Origin: Nymphaea colorata
Lineage: Eukaryota; Streptophyta; Magnoliopsida; Nymphaeales; Nymphaeaceae
Length of the DNA: 64,000 bases
Assembly (NCBI RefSeq): GCF_008831285.2
Contig: NC_045143.1
Span: forward strand, 5,777,503 to 5,841,502
Reading direction: 5' to 3'
The first letter of the stretch is position 1, and each line of letters opens with the position of its first letter. Below, piece by piece: positions 34,204 to 45,344 of this stretch. Both the position numbers and the translations under genes were made by a program. The notes under the pieces are model-generated. The model was not told the DNA's origin and did not search any database. It saw nothing but the letters and a program-made list of their open reading frames with translations.

Positions 34204-34433
34204 ATGGCTGCCATGGCGTTGTTACAGGCGTCCTTCTTCCCCCTTCTGGCCTTGATTGCTCATACCAACAACGTAGAAGGCTACAATTCCAAAGGAAAAG
34301 TAGCGACTCTGAGGCAGATTAATGCTCGCGGTCCTTACATCGGCATTCATGGTTCCAAACACTTTTGAGATCAATCCTCTCCTCAATTCCTCCAGCTTCA
34401 AGGTAAACATGCTTCAGTAGCTCGACATTTCTG
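34204..34433 (+). pseudogene. Phosphorylase exon-1 copy, frameshifted, donor lost
   Basis: ATG and signal peptide (MAAMALLQASFF, LIAHTNNVEG) are present. The shared one-base gain gives GIHGSKHF and a stop. The exon body continues out of frame. The donor GGTAATG has become GTTGATG, so splicing here is unlikely. Plus strand, opposite to the complete gene. Confidence 0.8.
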
Positions 34434-35089
34434 TTGATGTTCCATCTCATCATTTATCTTTTTATGATAGGGACTTATATCATTCGAAAAACTTTATTAT
34501 GGCATAATTAAAGTTTTTGAACTTTTTTAAAAATTATGTCATATTTTCCAAAATTTCAAAGAGGGTGAGTGACTTGTGTATTAACAGGCAGCTTTTTGTG
34601 CTAGAAAATTACTTGATTATTTTAGTTACCTTTTTGTTGGTTGATATTGTTAATAAAAATTGACTCACACTGGCAAATACTATTTAGCATAAATTTGAAT
34701 TTAGGATTTTTGGATTCCTTAACTTTAAGGTCAAGGGATTGCAATTTTTCCAATAGCTATAGAAAGGAAAAATATCCGAAGATATAAAGAATCCACGTCC
34801 TGTCCATTGTATTTTAATCAAGACCGAAAATATGCTTTCCTCTACCAGCCAATTACGAGATTAGCTTCTTCATTTGGGATGGTGAAGCCAATATCGGGAA
34901 AAAAGATGATGGGTTTGAAAAATGAAGCTGGAAAGACCAAATTCCAGGAATCGCTCCGAGGCAGAGATTATCAGGAAAAAAAATCTCGTAATATATAAAT
35001 GGTAATATTACCAGATGCTTTCCTTGTGAGTAAAGTGGCATCGGCATATTTTCAGGGTCTATTCTCATGAAAACATCGACTTTGTCAAC

Positions 35090-35169
<80 letters not shown>

Positions 35170-36560
35170 CATATTTCCAACTAAGATGGGAACAGCATGG
35201 CTGATCTTCGTAGAGTAAGGATCTCACGATTGCCTAGAAGTCCTTTTAAATGAAAACTTGGTTGTGTTTGAAAAGCTGAATAGAAAAATGAGTTTTGGCA
35301 GATCGGCAGTTTAAAGAAAATGAGGATCTCAGTAGCATGGATTTTATGGTCGGATTTTTAATTTCTTTTTTTTTTTTTTTTTTTTTGTAGTTGATCTTAC
35401 ATTCAAAATAAAAAGAAGCTACATGTATAATTTAAAATGTATTAATTGAAGTCACACGGCCAATTCAAGGTTTTCATTTTAATTTATTTATTTTGCAAAT
35501 CAATATAATTAAGTCAATGTCGAGTTTATAAAATCAAAAACTAAACCATATAAGCCAATAAGTAACTATATATATTTATCGACGAATACGCCGTATCAGT
35601 AAGTTAAAGACACATATTAACGGCACTGAATTATACCTTTTCTAAGCACTGAATAAAATCTTGCTTTCATTTGACAATTTAGCCGAAAAAACACATGGAT
35701 CAACTCGATGTCTTGCATCATCTTTTTTTATGAAGCTAGTTATATACACCACAACTGTGCATAGTAGAATGAAAACTTGAAAAAAGTAGTCGCCCCATCT
35801 TGGAAAAGGGCAAATAAAAGACAGTGATGTTCATGGCAGAGCCAAAAAAAATTTTATGAGGGGAGACAACTTAAAGTTTCAAAATTTTGACAGGAGCCAA
35901 AATATCATTTTTCAAATTTTTTATTTCAAAATAAGTGAAATTTTCTAAAAATAACATGTAATTTTTTAAAAAAAATGAAAGTGGCGGCGGAGGACCCCTG
36001 CAGTAGGTGCAAACTAATACTGGAACTGTCTTTCATGAATAGGCAAACCCAACCAACATCTTTAGCATTGTTTCGTTTCCCACCCAAGAAGCATATGAAA
36101 TATTAACCATAGAAATATGCTCCTTCCTTCCTTTTCTTTGGAAGGAGGGCCCAAAGCAGGGGTAGAGGTAGGTGTAGGCAGCATACGCCCCACAGAATTC
36201 ACTTTAAAACCTTGTTTTTTTAATGATTTGATTGGTAGATTTGGATTCAATTATATGAAACAGTCCCACCGGATCTGGATCGTTGCTCCAAGGTCAATTG
36301 AAAATTTCTTACATGTATAGTTAGTGATTTATGAAGAAAAAATTCTGGCTTCGCCCCTGCCCAAAAACTTTAGTGACTGTCGGACTCACTGGCGCTGCTT
36401 AGAAAGGTAATTAAAAACGTTGGATCATTTTTTCGTTCATGACAAAGACTTTCTCACTAATTTCTTTTATTCATGGTCTGGCAGGCCTCATGGACCAGCC
36501 TTGCCTTGCAACATGCCAATGTTTATTAAGATTGACACAATGAGACACGATCGACCAACA
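34434..36560. repeat. Array block downstream of the complete gene, with (TA)n at 35093-35166
   Basis: Collinear with 7110-10040 apart from a deletion of about 800 bases near 34590 and another near 35400. It carries a MITE-like copy at about 35840-36010. It holds the 3' flank of the phosphorylase gene; no clear polyadenylation site was identified. Confidence 0.6.
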
Positions 36561-36565
36561 AAAAA

Positions 36566-38635
36566 CTAGCCGGACAACAGTTGGATGAATTTGATCGTGG
36601 CAGAAACGGCATTTTGAGCCGCTAGAGTGGAGTAAGTGTTGGCTTCATTCGAGAGAGAAGAGCCGCCGCCGGCAAGGTCAGAGAGTGACCGGATAACAAT
36701 GAACGGTGTCCTCTGCTGGAGGCAGATGAGAGCCACTGCAGCGCTCTCCATGTCCACCGGTGTCACGTTGAACTTCTTGTAGATGAAGCTCCGGTAAGCA
36801 GCGTTGTCAAGGTATACGTTGGCACTGATCCCCCTTTTCACCCTCACCGTCACGGGTGCCCTTGGAAGGCAGGTTGTGGAGTTTATGCATCTCTCAAGCT
36901 TTAGGCCCTGCATTCCACCAATCAAATTATGCATAAACAGGTTAGAATCGAAATCTGCATATTTGAATATGCAAGCAAATATGGGCGGAGCCAAAAAAAT
37001 TTATGAAGAGGGCCGAATTAAAGTTTCTAAATTTTGACTATGGCTGAAATATCATTTTTCAAAATTTTTATATGAAACAAGTGAAATTTTTCAAAATTTG
37101 TACATGTAAATTTTTTTTTGAGGTGGGGCCAGGGCCCATGCGGGCCCAACCTTGGCTCTGCCCCTGAATATGGGTGAGCGGAACGATTAACTCGGTCACC
37201 CAGCCAAGAGTGGACGCTCCCACTTTCCCTTTTCCCCAGGATCCTAAATTACATTGATGACATGTGTCGAGATCTCACGGGGTTCAACCTGTAGGTAGAA
37301 CTCATCTTGGGGCTGAATATGGAAGCAATTACTTTAACGTATATATGTAATTGGGGTTGAACACGAGCCGAGTCGAGCCCGAGTTCAGCTCGACTAATGA
37401 AACCTTGATCTCGAAAATAGCTCGACAGAAGCAGCTTGACTCGACAGTTACATGTTGACCTAGAGCTCGACTCGGTTAAAGCTCGACAAAATCGTTTGAA
37501 TATATTGATTGTTATTTCGCCATAAATGGACCTCGACTCGATTATGGCTCCACAAACTTGAATGAGCTTTGTAAAATCTTATATAATTAATTAATGTCAA
37601 TATACTGGTTTTTTAATTAAAAAAAAACAAGTCAGATATTTAAAAAATCGCTACACATCACTTTCAAGCCAAGTCGAGCTTTAATAGTTCGAGTTCAGTG
37701 AACTCAAACTCAAGTCAATTATTTGAAAGAGTCCACTCATAAACTCGAGTTCGACTCGTTAAGCAAATGACTCGGTTCGAACTCGTTCATGAGTCAAGCT
37801 CGAGTAACCCGACTTATTGTTCACCCCTATATATAATGATAGGAAAACATTTTTAGAAAATGAAAAATCTTAAGAAAACATGCCTTTCAATGTAAGTCAA
37901 CTAGTATATATATTGGTTCTACCAGATCGGCACAAGATAGCACTTACTTCTAGTTTCTTGCTGAGATTGAAGTAGGTTGTGTCCACGGGAACCCAAAATG
38001 CGTGCTGCCGGACTTCAGGCGTGCCGTCGACCGGGAAGACCTCCTCAGGCTGGTACCAGACATTGTTGAGCAGGTTGTCCCCGGTCCCTGTGACGTTCTG
38101 GAAGTCTGCAAAGTGAAGGTACCCGATGTCCCTTGTGTAGTCGCCGTTTGATTCAAGAGCCAGGACGTCCTTAGGTCCATCCCCGTACCTCTGTCCGAAG
38201 ATACATTTTAAACCCAAATAATATAGAAATACAAACAGTAGACTCATATGGCAATCTGACATCTGAAATGGATCCAATGAATCAATCCAGTGTATGTGTG
38301 GTAATAACTTGAATTACTATACTAAACTCATCCACATGTTGACATGTTTACATTTGGTTTTAGCAAAAATATATCCGACCCAAGTGGTATAAAATATATT
38401 ATCATTTCTAATCTGACCCAAGTGATATAAAATATATTGTCACTTCTAATCTAGACAATAGTCAACTAAGTCCTTACAAAAATTGTCTTGGCAACTAGTT
38501 GTCAAGATATAACGTTAATATATTGGTAAGTTATTGGTACTGCATGTTGCCAAACAACATAAAATTAAAAATCTTTCGTTAAAAGACAGTCTACAAAAGA
38601 GTGAGGACAGTTTGTGACAAGGCAATGATCTCACA

Positions 38636-38667
<32 letters not shown>

Positions 38668-39492
38668 TATTTTTTCATGAAGAGGGCCAAAATAAAGTTC
38701 TTAATTTTTGACACATGTGAAAATATCATTTTTCAAAATTTTTATATAGGACAAGTAAAATTTTTTAAAATTTACATATAAATTTAAAAAAAAAAAACAA
38801 ATTTGAGGTGGAGCCAGGGCACATTCGCGCCCCTCCTTGGCTCCGCTCCTGCTTGATATGGTAGAGAAATGTGTTGAATGCAGGCAGTGGACAACATATA
38901 CACTCAAAGCATTACTCACTTTAAAAATCATAAAAATAATTATTCTTTCAGCTTCGCTGCAAGTGTATCAAATCTGGTATGAGAAATCTGGATATAGAAA
39001 CTAATGAGACTGAATTGCAGATGCTTCTAGTAACGAAAAACTATTAATGCCCTAATACCTGCTCTGGACTGCTTGTAACCCTACTTGGAAGACAATAAGT
39101 GAAGTGGGGAGTCCTACTTGCTTGAAGTGGTGTAGAGCAATCGGGCTGCAAGGCAGCTCATACATACAAAAGAGGTTCAAAGATTGAATTCTGTGGTCAC
39201 TGTTTACGTTCCAGTGTTACTGTTTGAACGGTAAATGATGGTGAGTGTGATATTCAAGTTAAAATGTTCCTATCAAAAGATTCTTTCTGTAATAATCATG
39301 GGCATTTTTTTATCAAAAGTCTCTGGCTTTTGCTTTTTGTTCTTGTCCGATTCTGCAGAATTATAAAATGAGAAGAGGATAAAATTGGTCACGTGTAGTA
39401 CTCCTATTTTGTCGTGATTCTTCTGACAAGCCTAGAGTGCATTTTGGAATACAACACTTATATATATGTATGTGTGTGTATGCATGAGTGCA

Positions 39493-39529
<37 letters not shown>

Positions 39530-41100
39530 GTGTGTGTATATCACAAACATTAATCTAAGCTTACATAGTTAAAATTTCACCGATCTGATCTTAACCTCAT
39601 ATAGTAACTGAGATTACGTTCTATGTCTACGTATCCAAAAGCTTTAGACTTATCTTTACCATAGTCCACTCAATTGAATTGTATCATCTTATTTGTTTTT
39701 AGACCTCATTTTCAAAATCAAAATTGGGTTCCACCTAATATAAGATCAAACATTTATAAGTGATGAGGTCGGATCTTTACTGAATCTCAGTCATATATCT
39801 AACTCATATATTCTCAATTTTGGTGACAAAATCAGGTACTGAAAGCGGTCGTATTTAGATTATCTTTACCAGATCCAACTAAACAGATTTGAAATCCAAT
39901 TTATAAAGGTGCACATTGGCAAAGAACTACTAGCCAACTTTTCTTGGTGCCATTATGCTTCTCAAGATATTCTTCCTCATTGGTAAGGAAAATGCATACA
40001 TACCTGCCAATTCCAAAGGCCAGTATGAGCCCAATACTGGGGAATGGTTACATCTCCAATCTCTAAGGCTGAGTTTGCATTTCCTGCTATCCCATAATGC
40101 ACCACTCCTTTAACTTTGAACAGAGTCAGTAACAATTGAGTTGTTATGCCTGCATTCACCTGTGAAGAGAGAACAACAAAACCCATGAATGAATTTTCAA
40201 AAAATCCATCAAACTAAACTCATTATTGCATTCTTTTCAAGTTTCATTCCAAATAAATACCATGCTTAATCCTGTCATAACTATAATCACTTTCTTCCCT
40301 TCCACTGTGCCAAACCTAAACCTTCTGCCTGCAAGACAAACCACACCAGACCATGATTAGTTTTGCTTTTCTGCCACAGTTAAACTGAAATTTGTTTACC
40401 ACACATGCAGTAAAACGAAAAACAAAAAAGCTACGGTGTCGTTTCTAAAATTTGTCTTAAAAAAATCGGACAATAAGGTTGGGAGCCAGTTGTCGATGTC
40501 AGTATCGAGAGTTTGCGGGTTGGATACGATTTATCAGCCAATGCGGCGTCGGCTGACCCATCTCTTTATCCACTTATTTTCTATTGGGTCGGCGGCGCCG
40601 GAGATCTGTGAAAACTTTCCGGCGGCTTGGAATGGCGTGTATACGACTGGAACGACTGTCTTCTGCCTTTCAAACACTGTTGATTCCTTGCAAGACACCA
40701 TGAATGGGCTTTCCTTGCGGGTAAGGGAGGATGGTGACCGATGGGTTTGACGATGAGTACAAGGCAGGGAAAGCAAGCACCTCCGACATGGTAAGCAAAC
40801 GCCTCCAAGAAACCCCTCATCTTTTACTTATATCAGCTGGAAGACTGAGTTGTAATGAGATGGAACATTACCAGAAATGTCCAGGTACTGAAGCGTGTTT
40901 GCCTTGAAGCTGGAGGAATTGAGGAGAGGATTCATCTCAAAAGTGTTTGGAACGATGATGCCGATGTAAGGACCGCGAGCATTGATCTGCCGGAGAGTTG
41001 CTAGCGTTCCTTTGGAAGTATAGCCTTCTACGCTGCTGGTATGAGCCATCAAGGCCAAAAGGAGGAAGAAGGAGGCCTGTAACAACACCATGGCTGCCAT
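36566..41100 (-). CDS. Bark storage protein-like phosphorylase (nucleosidase fold), complete gene
   Basis: Five exons with canonical splice sites: 41100-40872, 40328-40261, 40159-40004, 38190-37948, 36907-36566. Together they encode 345 residues, the usual length for the plant bark storage / WIN4-like branch of the PNP-UDP phosphorylase superfamily. Residues 1-26 look like a signal peptide (ending SSVEG), so the product probably enters the secretory pathway. Landmarks are RRFRFG and VIIVMTG (exon 2), GIAGNAN near 122-128 and GDVTIP (exon 3), a Trp/Tyr-rich exon 4, and VDMES with Met285-Glu286 plus RSLSD with Asp309 (exon 5). These match ribose-binding and catalytic positions of bacterial MTA/SAH nucleosidases. 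Family members are nitrogen stores or wound-induced; enzymatic activity of this one is unproven. It is the only uninterrupted copy here. Confidence 0.9.
36986..37166. mobile_element. hAT-like MITE in intron 4 of the phosphorylase gene
   Basis: About 181 bases with inverted ends (CGGAGCCAAAA against TTGGCTCTGCCCCTG), flanked by the direct repeat AATATGGG at 36978-36985 and 37167-37174. An 8-base duplication fits the hAT superfamily, though the left repeat overlaps the terminus. It lies about 80 bases from the exon 5 acceptor. Relatives occur at about 10455-10640, 9380-9500, 31540-31690, 35840-36010 and 38680-38850. Confidence 0.65.
37343..37829. mobile_element. GAGCTCGA-rich MITE in intron 4, full length
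   Basis: The inverted ends are GGGGTTGAACA and, in reverse complement at the right, GGGGTGAACAATAAG. The interior is dense in ACTCGA/GAGCTC motifs. Flanks are AT-rich (TATATAT on both sides), so a target duplication is likely but cannot be delimited. Three truncated copies elsewhere in the array end at a common internal point. Confidence 0.65.
38675..38860. mobile_element. Second hAT-like MITE, in intron 3
   Basis: The same family as 36986-37166: a GAGGGCCAAAATAAAG start and a right end GGCTCCGCTCCTG. It is preceded by a (CT)n tract at 38636-38667. It lies between exons 3 and 4 of the phosphorylase gene and is not seen in the array copies, which lack this intron. Confidence 0.55.
39470..39540. 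repeat. (TG)n(TA)n microsatellite in intron 3
   Basis: Mixed TGTG and TATA tracts within the long third intron of the phosphorylase gene. Confidence 0.9.
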
Positions 41101-41310
41101 CCCTTCCTTTCCTCTTATCCCCTCTGAAGTCTTTGCAAGGAAGAAAGAAGGAAATGATTGGTTAAATAGGTAGAGAAAGCCATGGGAACAGCCACTGGAT
41201 CCATAGAGGGTGTGGAATTAATATTGTATATCCATAATATAATATTCTCAGGAATATAAAAAAAAAATGCCAGGAAGAAGACCAGACTTTTGGCTCACGC
41301 TCTAGAGACC
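41101..41310 (-). promoter_or_regulatory. Upstream region of the phosphorylase gene
   Basis: About 210 bases upstream of the start codon are shared with the array copies. A CTATTTAA stretch about 65 bases before the ATG and an AACCAATC motif next to it are candidates for TATA and CCAAT elements; neither is certain. Homology to the array ends at CTCTAGAGACC, exactly where the palindromes begin in the other copies. Confidence 0.45.
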
Positions 41311-41323
41311 CCGCATTTCTCTT

Positions 41324-41562
41324 AAGGCCCGCTTTGATACCAAAATTACCAATGTACGGGGACTAAAAGTGGAAATTTTTGCGTGGGAATTTTTTAAGAC
41401 CCGGCATTTTTGCATGGAAATTTTTTTCGATTCCAATGAGAAATGCATGGTAAAATTTCTTATCTTTGATGCTGCAGAAAAAAACATACAAACTTGAAAA
41501 AAAAATCCACTTGAACATATTTTTCTTGCACATATTTTTCTTGTGCATCAAAACGGGGCCTA
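41324..41562. mobile_element. MITE-like element beside the array edge
   Basis: The inverted ends are AAGGCCCGCTTTGATACCAA and, in reverse complement, TTAGGCCCCGTTTTGATGC. The element is about 239 bases and AT-rich inside. TTA/TAA at the edges would fit a PIF/Harbinger-type element, but the target duplication is not clear. Confidence 0.5.
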
Positions 41563-44457
41563 AGTTTTATGTGAAGACAAAAAATTTTATTATTGCTTTA
41601 ACCAATTGTTAAAATGGTAGTTCCATTGCATGAAGCAGAAAATGACGCAAATTCCTCTAATTTGTTTTTTCTTTAAGTGAAAAAGGACATTCTGGCTTAC
41701 AGTGGTAAAGTTAGAAAACACAGTTTTCACGTGGTTCTTCTATGTAGCATAGCCTAGGTGAGGCATTTGGTTTATGTGAAACCCTTATTTCGAAAATCAG
41801 AAATGTGTTGAGGCTTATTTTAGGATTACAGTAAGATAGGGGCCTCCTAAACGAAAACATTTCCTCATCTACAGTTGTTCAACGGAAGCAGCTGGGGCAT
41901 CAAATTTTGACTTTGAATGTAAAAATGGTGGTTCAAATGAATTGCTTTCATACATAGCAACGTGGCTGTGTATTAAAATAAACAACTGTGCCGTAGTTGT
42001 TGAAATAGTTGTTGAAACTTTATTTTTCTTGTAGTTGAAATTCTTTCTAAGTTTTAATAGTTGTATATAACTTAGCTGGTCGAGTTAAGGGCACATCAAC
42101 AGACGTGTCTCTAGTTTGATTTCCGTGTGCTTCAATAGTTGACGAAAACAATGTTGCTACTAATGATGCAGACACAGCGCAGGATCCAAAGACTTTCGGC
42201 CTTCTCTTCGGATAGTATGGTAGGTTCCTAATTCTCTCACTTTCTTTTGTTAATTTTCACTTTTTGTAAACCTAAGGAAGTGCCTAAACTGTCATTTCTT
42301 TCCCCAGCATCATCTACCCCTAAATTATATTCTTATTGTTTTAGCTGACAGTTGATTGTTTTTCGAGTTAACAAAAGTTTTTCTTCACTCTCTGATTTGA
42401 CGTTTGTTAAAAAGAAAGACATGACCCTTATTAAGAAAAATTGCTAAACTTGGTTTTTTGTTTCTAATTAAAGGCAAAATATGAGCTTCGAAGCGGAATT
42501 CTTCAAGTTCAAATAAATTGTACACTGGTCCTCCCTTTAGTAACATAAGGTGAAAAGGAAGTGAAATCTACCATACGAAATATCTGTCTGATAAAGTTTC
42601 TTCTGTCTTCCGTGTTTGAGTTGTCATTTTTGTTTCCATGTTTGAGCTGTCACTTTTGTCTCGTGAACCTATAGCCCACATTTAAGAGTCTGGCAAACAT
42701 TTAAGAGTCTGGCAGGCCTTACACCCAAAACCTGAGCTTGTGTTGGGGTTTCGAGTTATTGTCAGAGATAAAAAGGATTTGGGTATAGTTTCCCTTTGTG
42801 ATGGTTTAGTTGGTACTTCTAATATTTCACCCGATTAAAAGTTAAAAAAAAAACTTTTAATATAAAATTATATATATAATTGATTGTAATATAATATTAT
42901 ATTATAAGTATAAACCAATAAAAATATTCTTAAAAAATTTTATCGGGCCGAACGGGGCTTAGGTAGGCCCACTTGGGCCAGCCGATAACTTATCGAGCTG
43001 GCCCAATGCCTTTTTTTTTTTGCCCAAGCCAAGGCCGAGTTAGGCCAAGTACCCATCTGATGCCTAAACTTACCCACATTCAGTAAACAGTAAAACTTTT
43101 AATTAAATTAAATTATTAACGAAGTTTTAATGAAAAATTAAAAATAAATAAATATTTTGTGGGTTGTTTGACAGTAAAGATATTTTGTGAATGTCCAGTT
43201 ATTTATCCAAAAAATTAGGGCAGGTTCATTAATGTCCACTTGATCTATTATTTTATGAACTTACGTTAACCATTGGGACATATTCATAAAGTGTTCATAC
43301 TACCAACTGCTTTTTAGTGGTCATTCGGTAGACATGAGTATCTCATATAAGATTGGAGCAAAAGCATGAAACACTAAAAATAAGGTTATATGAATCTGCC
43401 TCAATATTTGTTGGAGCAAATTAATAGAACACTCGCATAATATCTCTACTACAAAGCAACCCCTCAAAATACAGAATATTATGAGGACTTGTTCTTAGCT
43501 TGTGCTAGAATGTTTGATAATTACATCAAAGAGGCGTATGAATTACGTGAAAAATGTATTATGAGTATCATAGTGTATCGGCCTGTATTGGGTGATATGA
43601 AACTGCACTGGCGATATGTATCACAGTTACCGCCTTATTTTTAAGGGTAAAACGATATTTACAACCTAGATATTCCTTCACATCTCATTATATATTCACA
43701 TTCCCATCAAAAACTTTAGCTTTTTGTTAATTGTTTTAATCAAATTGGACTGATATTTTCAAAACAGTGCTCTCTTGCACATTTTCAATAACCTGATGGG
43801 ATCATTTTTCACTCAAAACGACGTTTTGAGGAAAAGAGCACCGTTTCATTTCTTTTAAATAATTTCGACAACCTTAGTTGTCAGTCATGTTATGAGCAAT
43901 CAATTTTCTTATTATCAAATTAATTCACCTATGTGATTCTTTTTTTTTTTAAACCATTTAATACTTCTGATGATTTTTATGTCATTTACTCAGTATATAA
44001 TATATAGTAGCTTCAAAAGTGATAACATCATCATTTTCAGCTCTTTTCTTTTTAAACAACAATGATAATGATAATAAGCACTTACAGATAATATCAATGA
44101 AAGTTTCCAATAGTTTTCAAAAGCACAATGTAAAACCCATTAACAAGTTTCAAAAAGTGAAAGCCAGGTTTTTGACAGGTAATCCAAACACATAAACCAG
44201 GTTTGCAAAACTCATTAAGAAACAGGTTTTCAGAAAACCAATTTTTTCAAGGCGTTATCCAAACACAACCTCATTCTTTTTTATCACAAACCGGAAAGGG
44301 ACCAGCAGGCTTGATTTCAACTGTGCCAATTATGATCAATTCAGTCCTGCAACCCAAAGATAGATATGATGTATTCAATTATCATATGAATTTGAAAGTG
44401 TATACTTGGATCTAGTGAAAAAATTTTGTTTTGATTATGGAACTGATTCAGTATGCA
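41563..44457. other. Intergenic, no gene seen
   Basis: AT-rich DNA with stops in all frames. A GGCCC-rich stretch at 42945-43045 resembles an old, degraded relative of the element at 44618-44952. Near 44160-44280 there is a half-element of the kind ending TTATCCAAACACAACC. Confidence 0.5.
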
Positions 44458-44731
44458 GTTTCAGAATAGAGCAGGTTCCTTCTTGCGATCTTGATCCGTG
44501 AACAGGAACTGAATAGTGATCTAATGACAAGAAACAATTTGCATATGGCACATCTCTCTTGCCCATGCATGTTCATGGACCGATTTGCAGATTCATTTCC
44601 AACTACATCCAGCATTAAGGGTGGGCGTCGGGCCAGGTCGGCCTGGCACGGTTGGGCCCAGGCCCGGGCCAGGATTTTCCGGGCCCGGGCCCGATAGGCC
44701 GGCCCGGCTCGGTTCGGCTCGTTTAAGTTTA

Positions 44732-44803
<72 letters not shown>

Positions 44804-45344
44804 TTAATAATATATATTTATTATTAATAAATATATTTTATATTTAAAAACATTATTTTATGATTAAAAATTGTTTTTATTTTTAAACAGGCTGAGCCCC
44901 GGGCGAGACCCGGGCTATCGGGCCGGCCCGGCCCGGCCCGATGCCCACCCCTATCCAGCATTACAAGTCGATGGACCTTGATTCTTGGGTATTCAGTTTC
45001 CAAATTATTTAATTTTGACCATGATTATTGGGTCCAGACTTATATTCAGTTTCAAAACTATTCAATTTTGACCTTGATTATTGGGTCCAGAGTTATATAA
45101 TCAAGGTCAAAATTAAATAATTTTGAAACTAAATACAAATCTGGACCCAAAAATCAAGGTCCATCGACTTGTAATGCTGGATGTGGTTGGAAATGAATCT
45201 GCAAATCGGCCGGTGAACATGCATGGGCAAGAAAGATGTGTCATATGCAAATTGTTTCTTATCGGTTTTGTTGGCATTAGATCACTATTCAGTTCCTGTT
45301 CACTGATCAAGATCGCAAGAATGGAACCAGCTTTGTTCTGAAAC
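44458..45344. mobile_element. Palindromic foldback element interrupted by a MITE
   Basis: The left arm from GTTTCAGAATAG is the reverse complement of the right arm ending at CTGAAAC (45344), with the centre near 45089 (GACCTTGATTA facing TAATCAAGGTC). Without the nested element at 44618-44952 and one target repeat it is about 540 bases. The two arms encode mirror-image peptide shadows, so the frames here are not genes. Confidence 0.75.
44618..44952. mobile_element. MITE with 11-base target duplication, nested in the palindrome
   Basis: 335 bases with ends AGGGTGGGCGTCGGGCC and, in reverse complement, AGGGGTGGGCATCGGGCC. It has very GC-rich subterminal arms and a (TA)n core. It is flanked by perfect ATCCAGCATTA at 44607-44617 and 44953-44963. 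The uninterrupted sequence survives in the right arm of the host palindrome, which confirms the insertion. An 11-base duplication is longer than the 8 of hAT and at the upper end for Mutator-like elements. Confidence 0.85.

Noticed and set aside
40534-40830. Candidate extra phosphorylase exon in intron 1
   Set aside because: It gives no family motif and ends in a stop. The true exon 2 at 40261-40328 supplies the missing part with correct phase.
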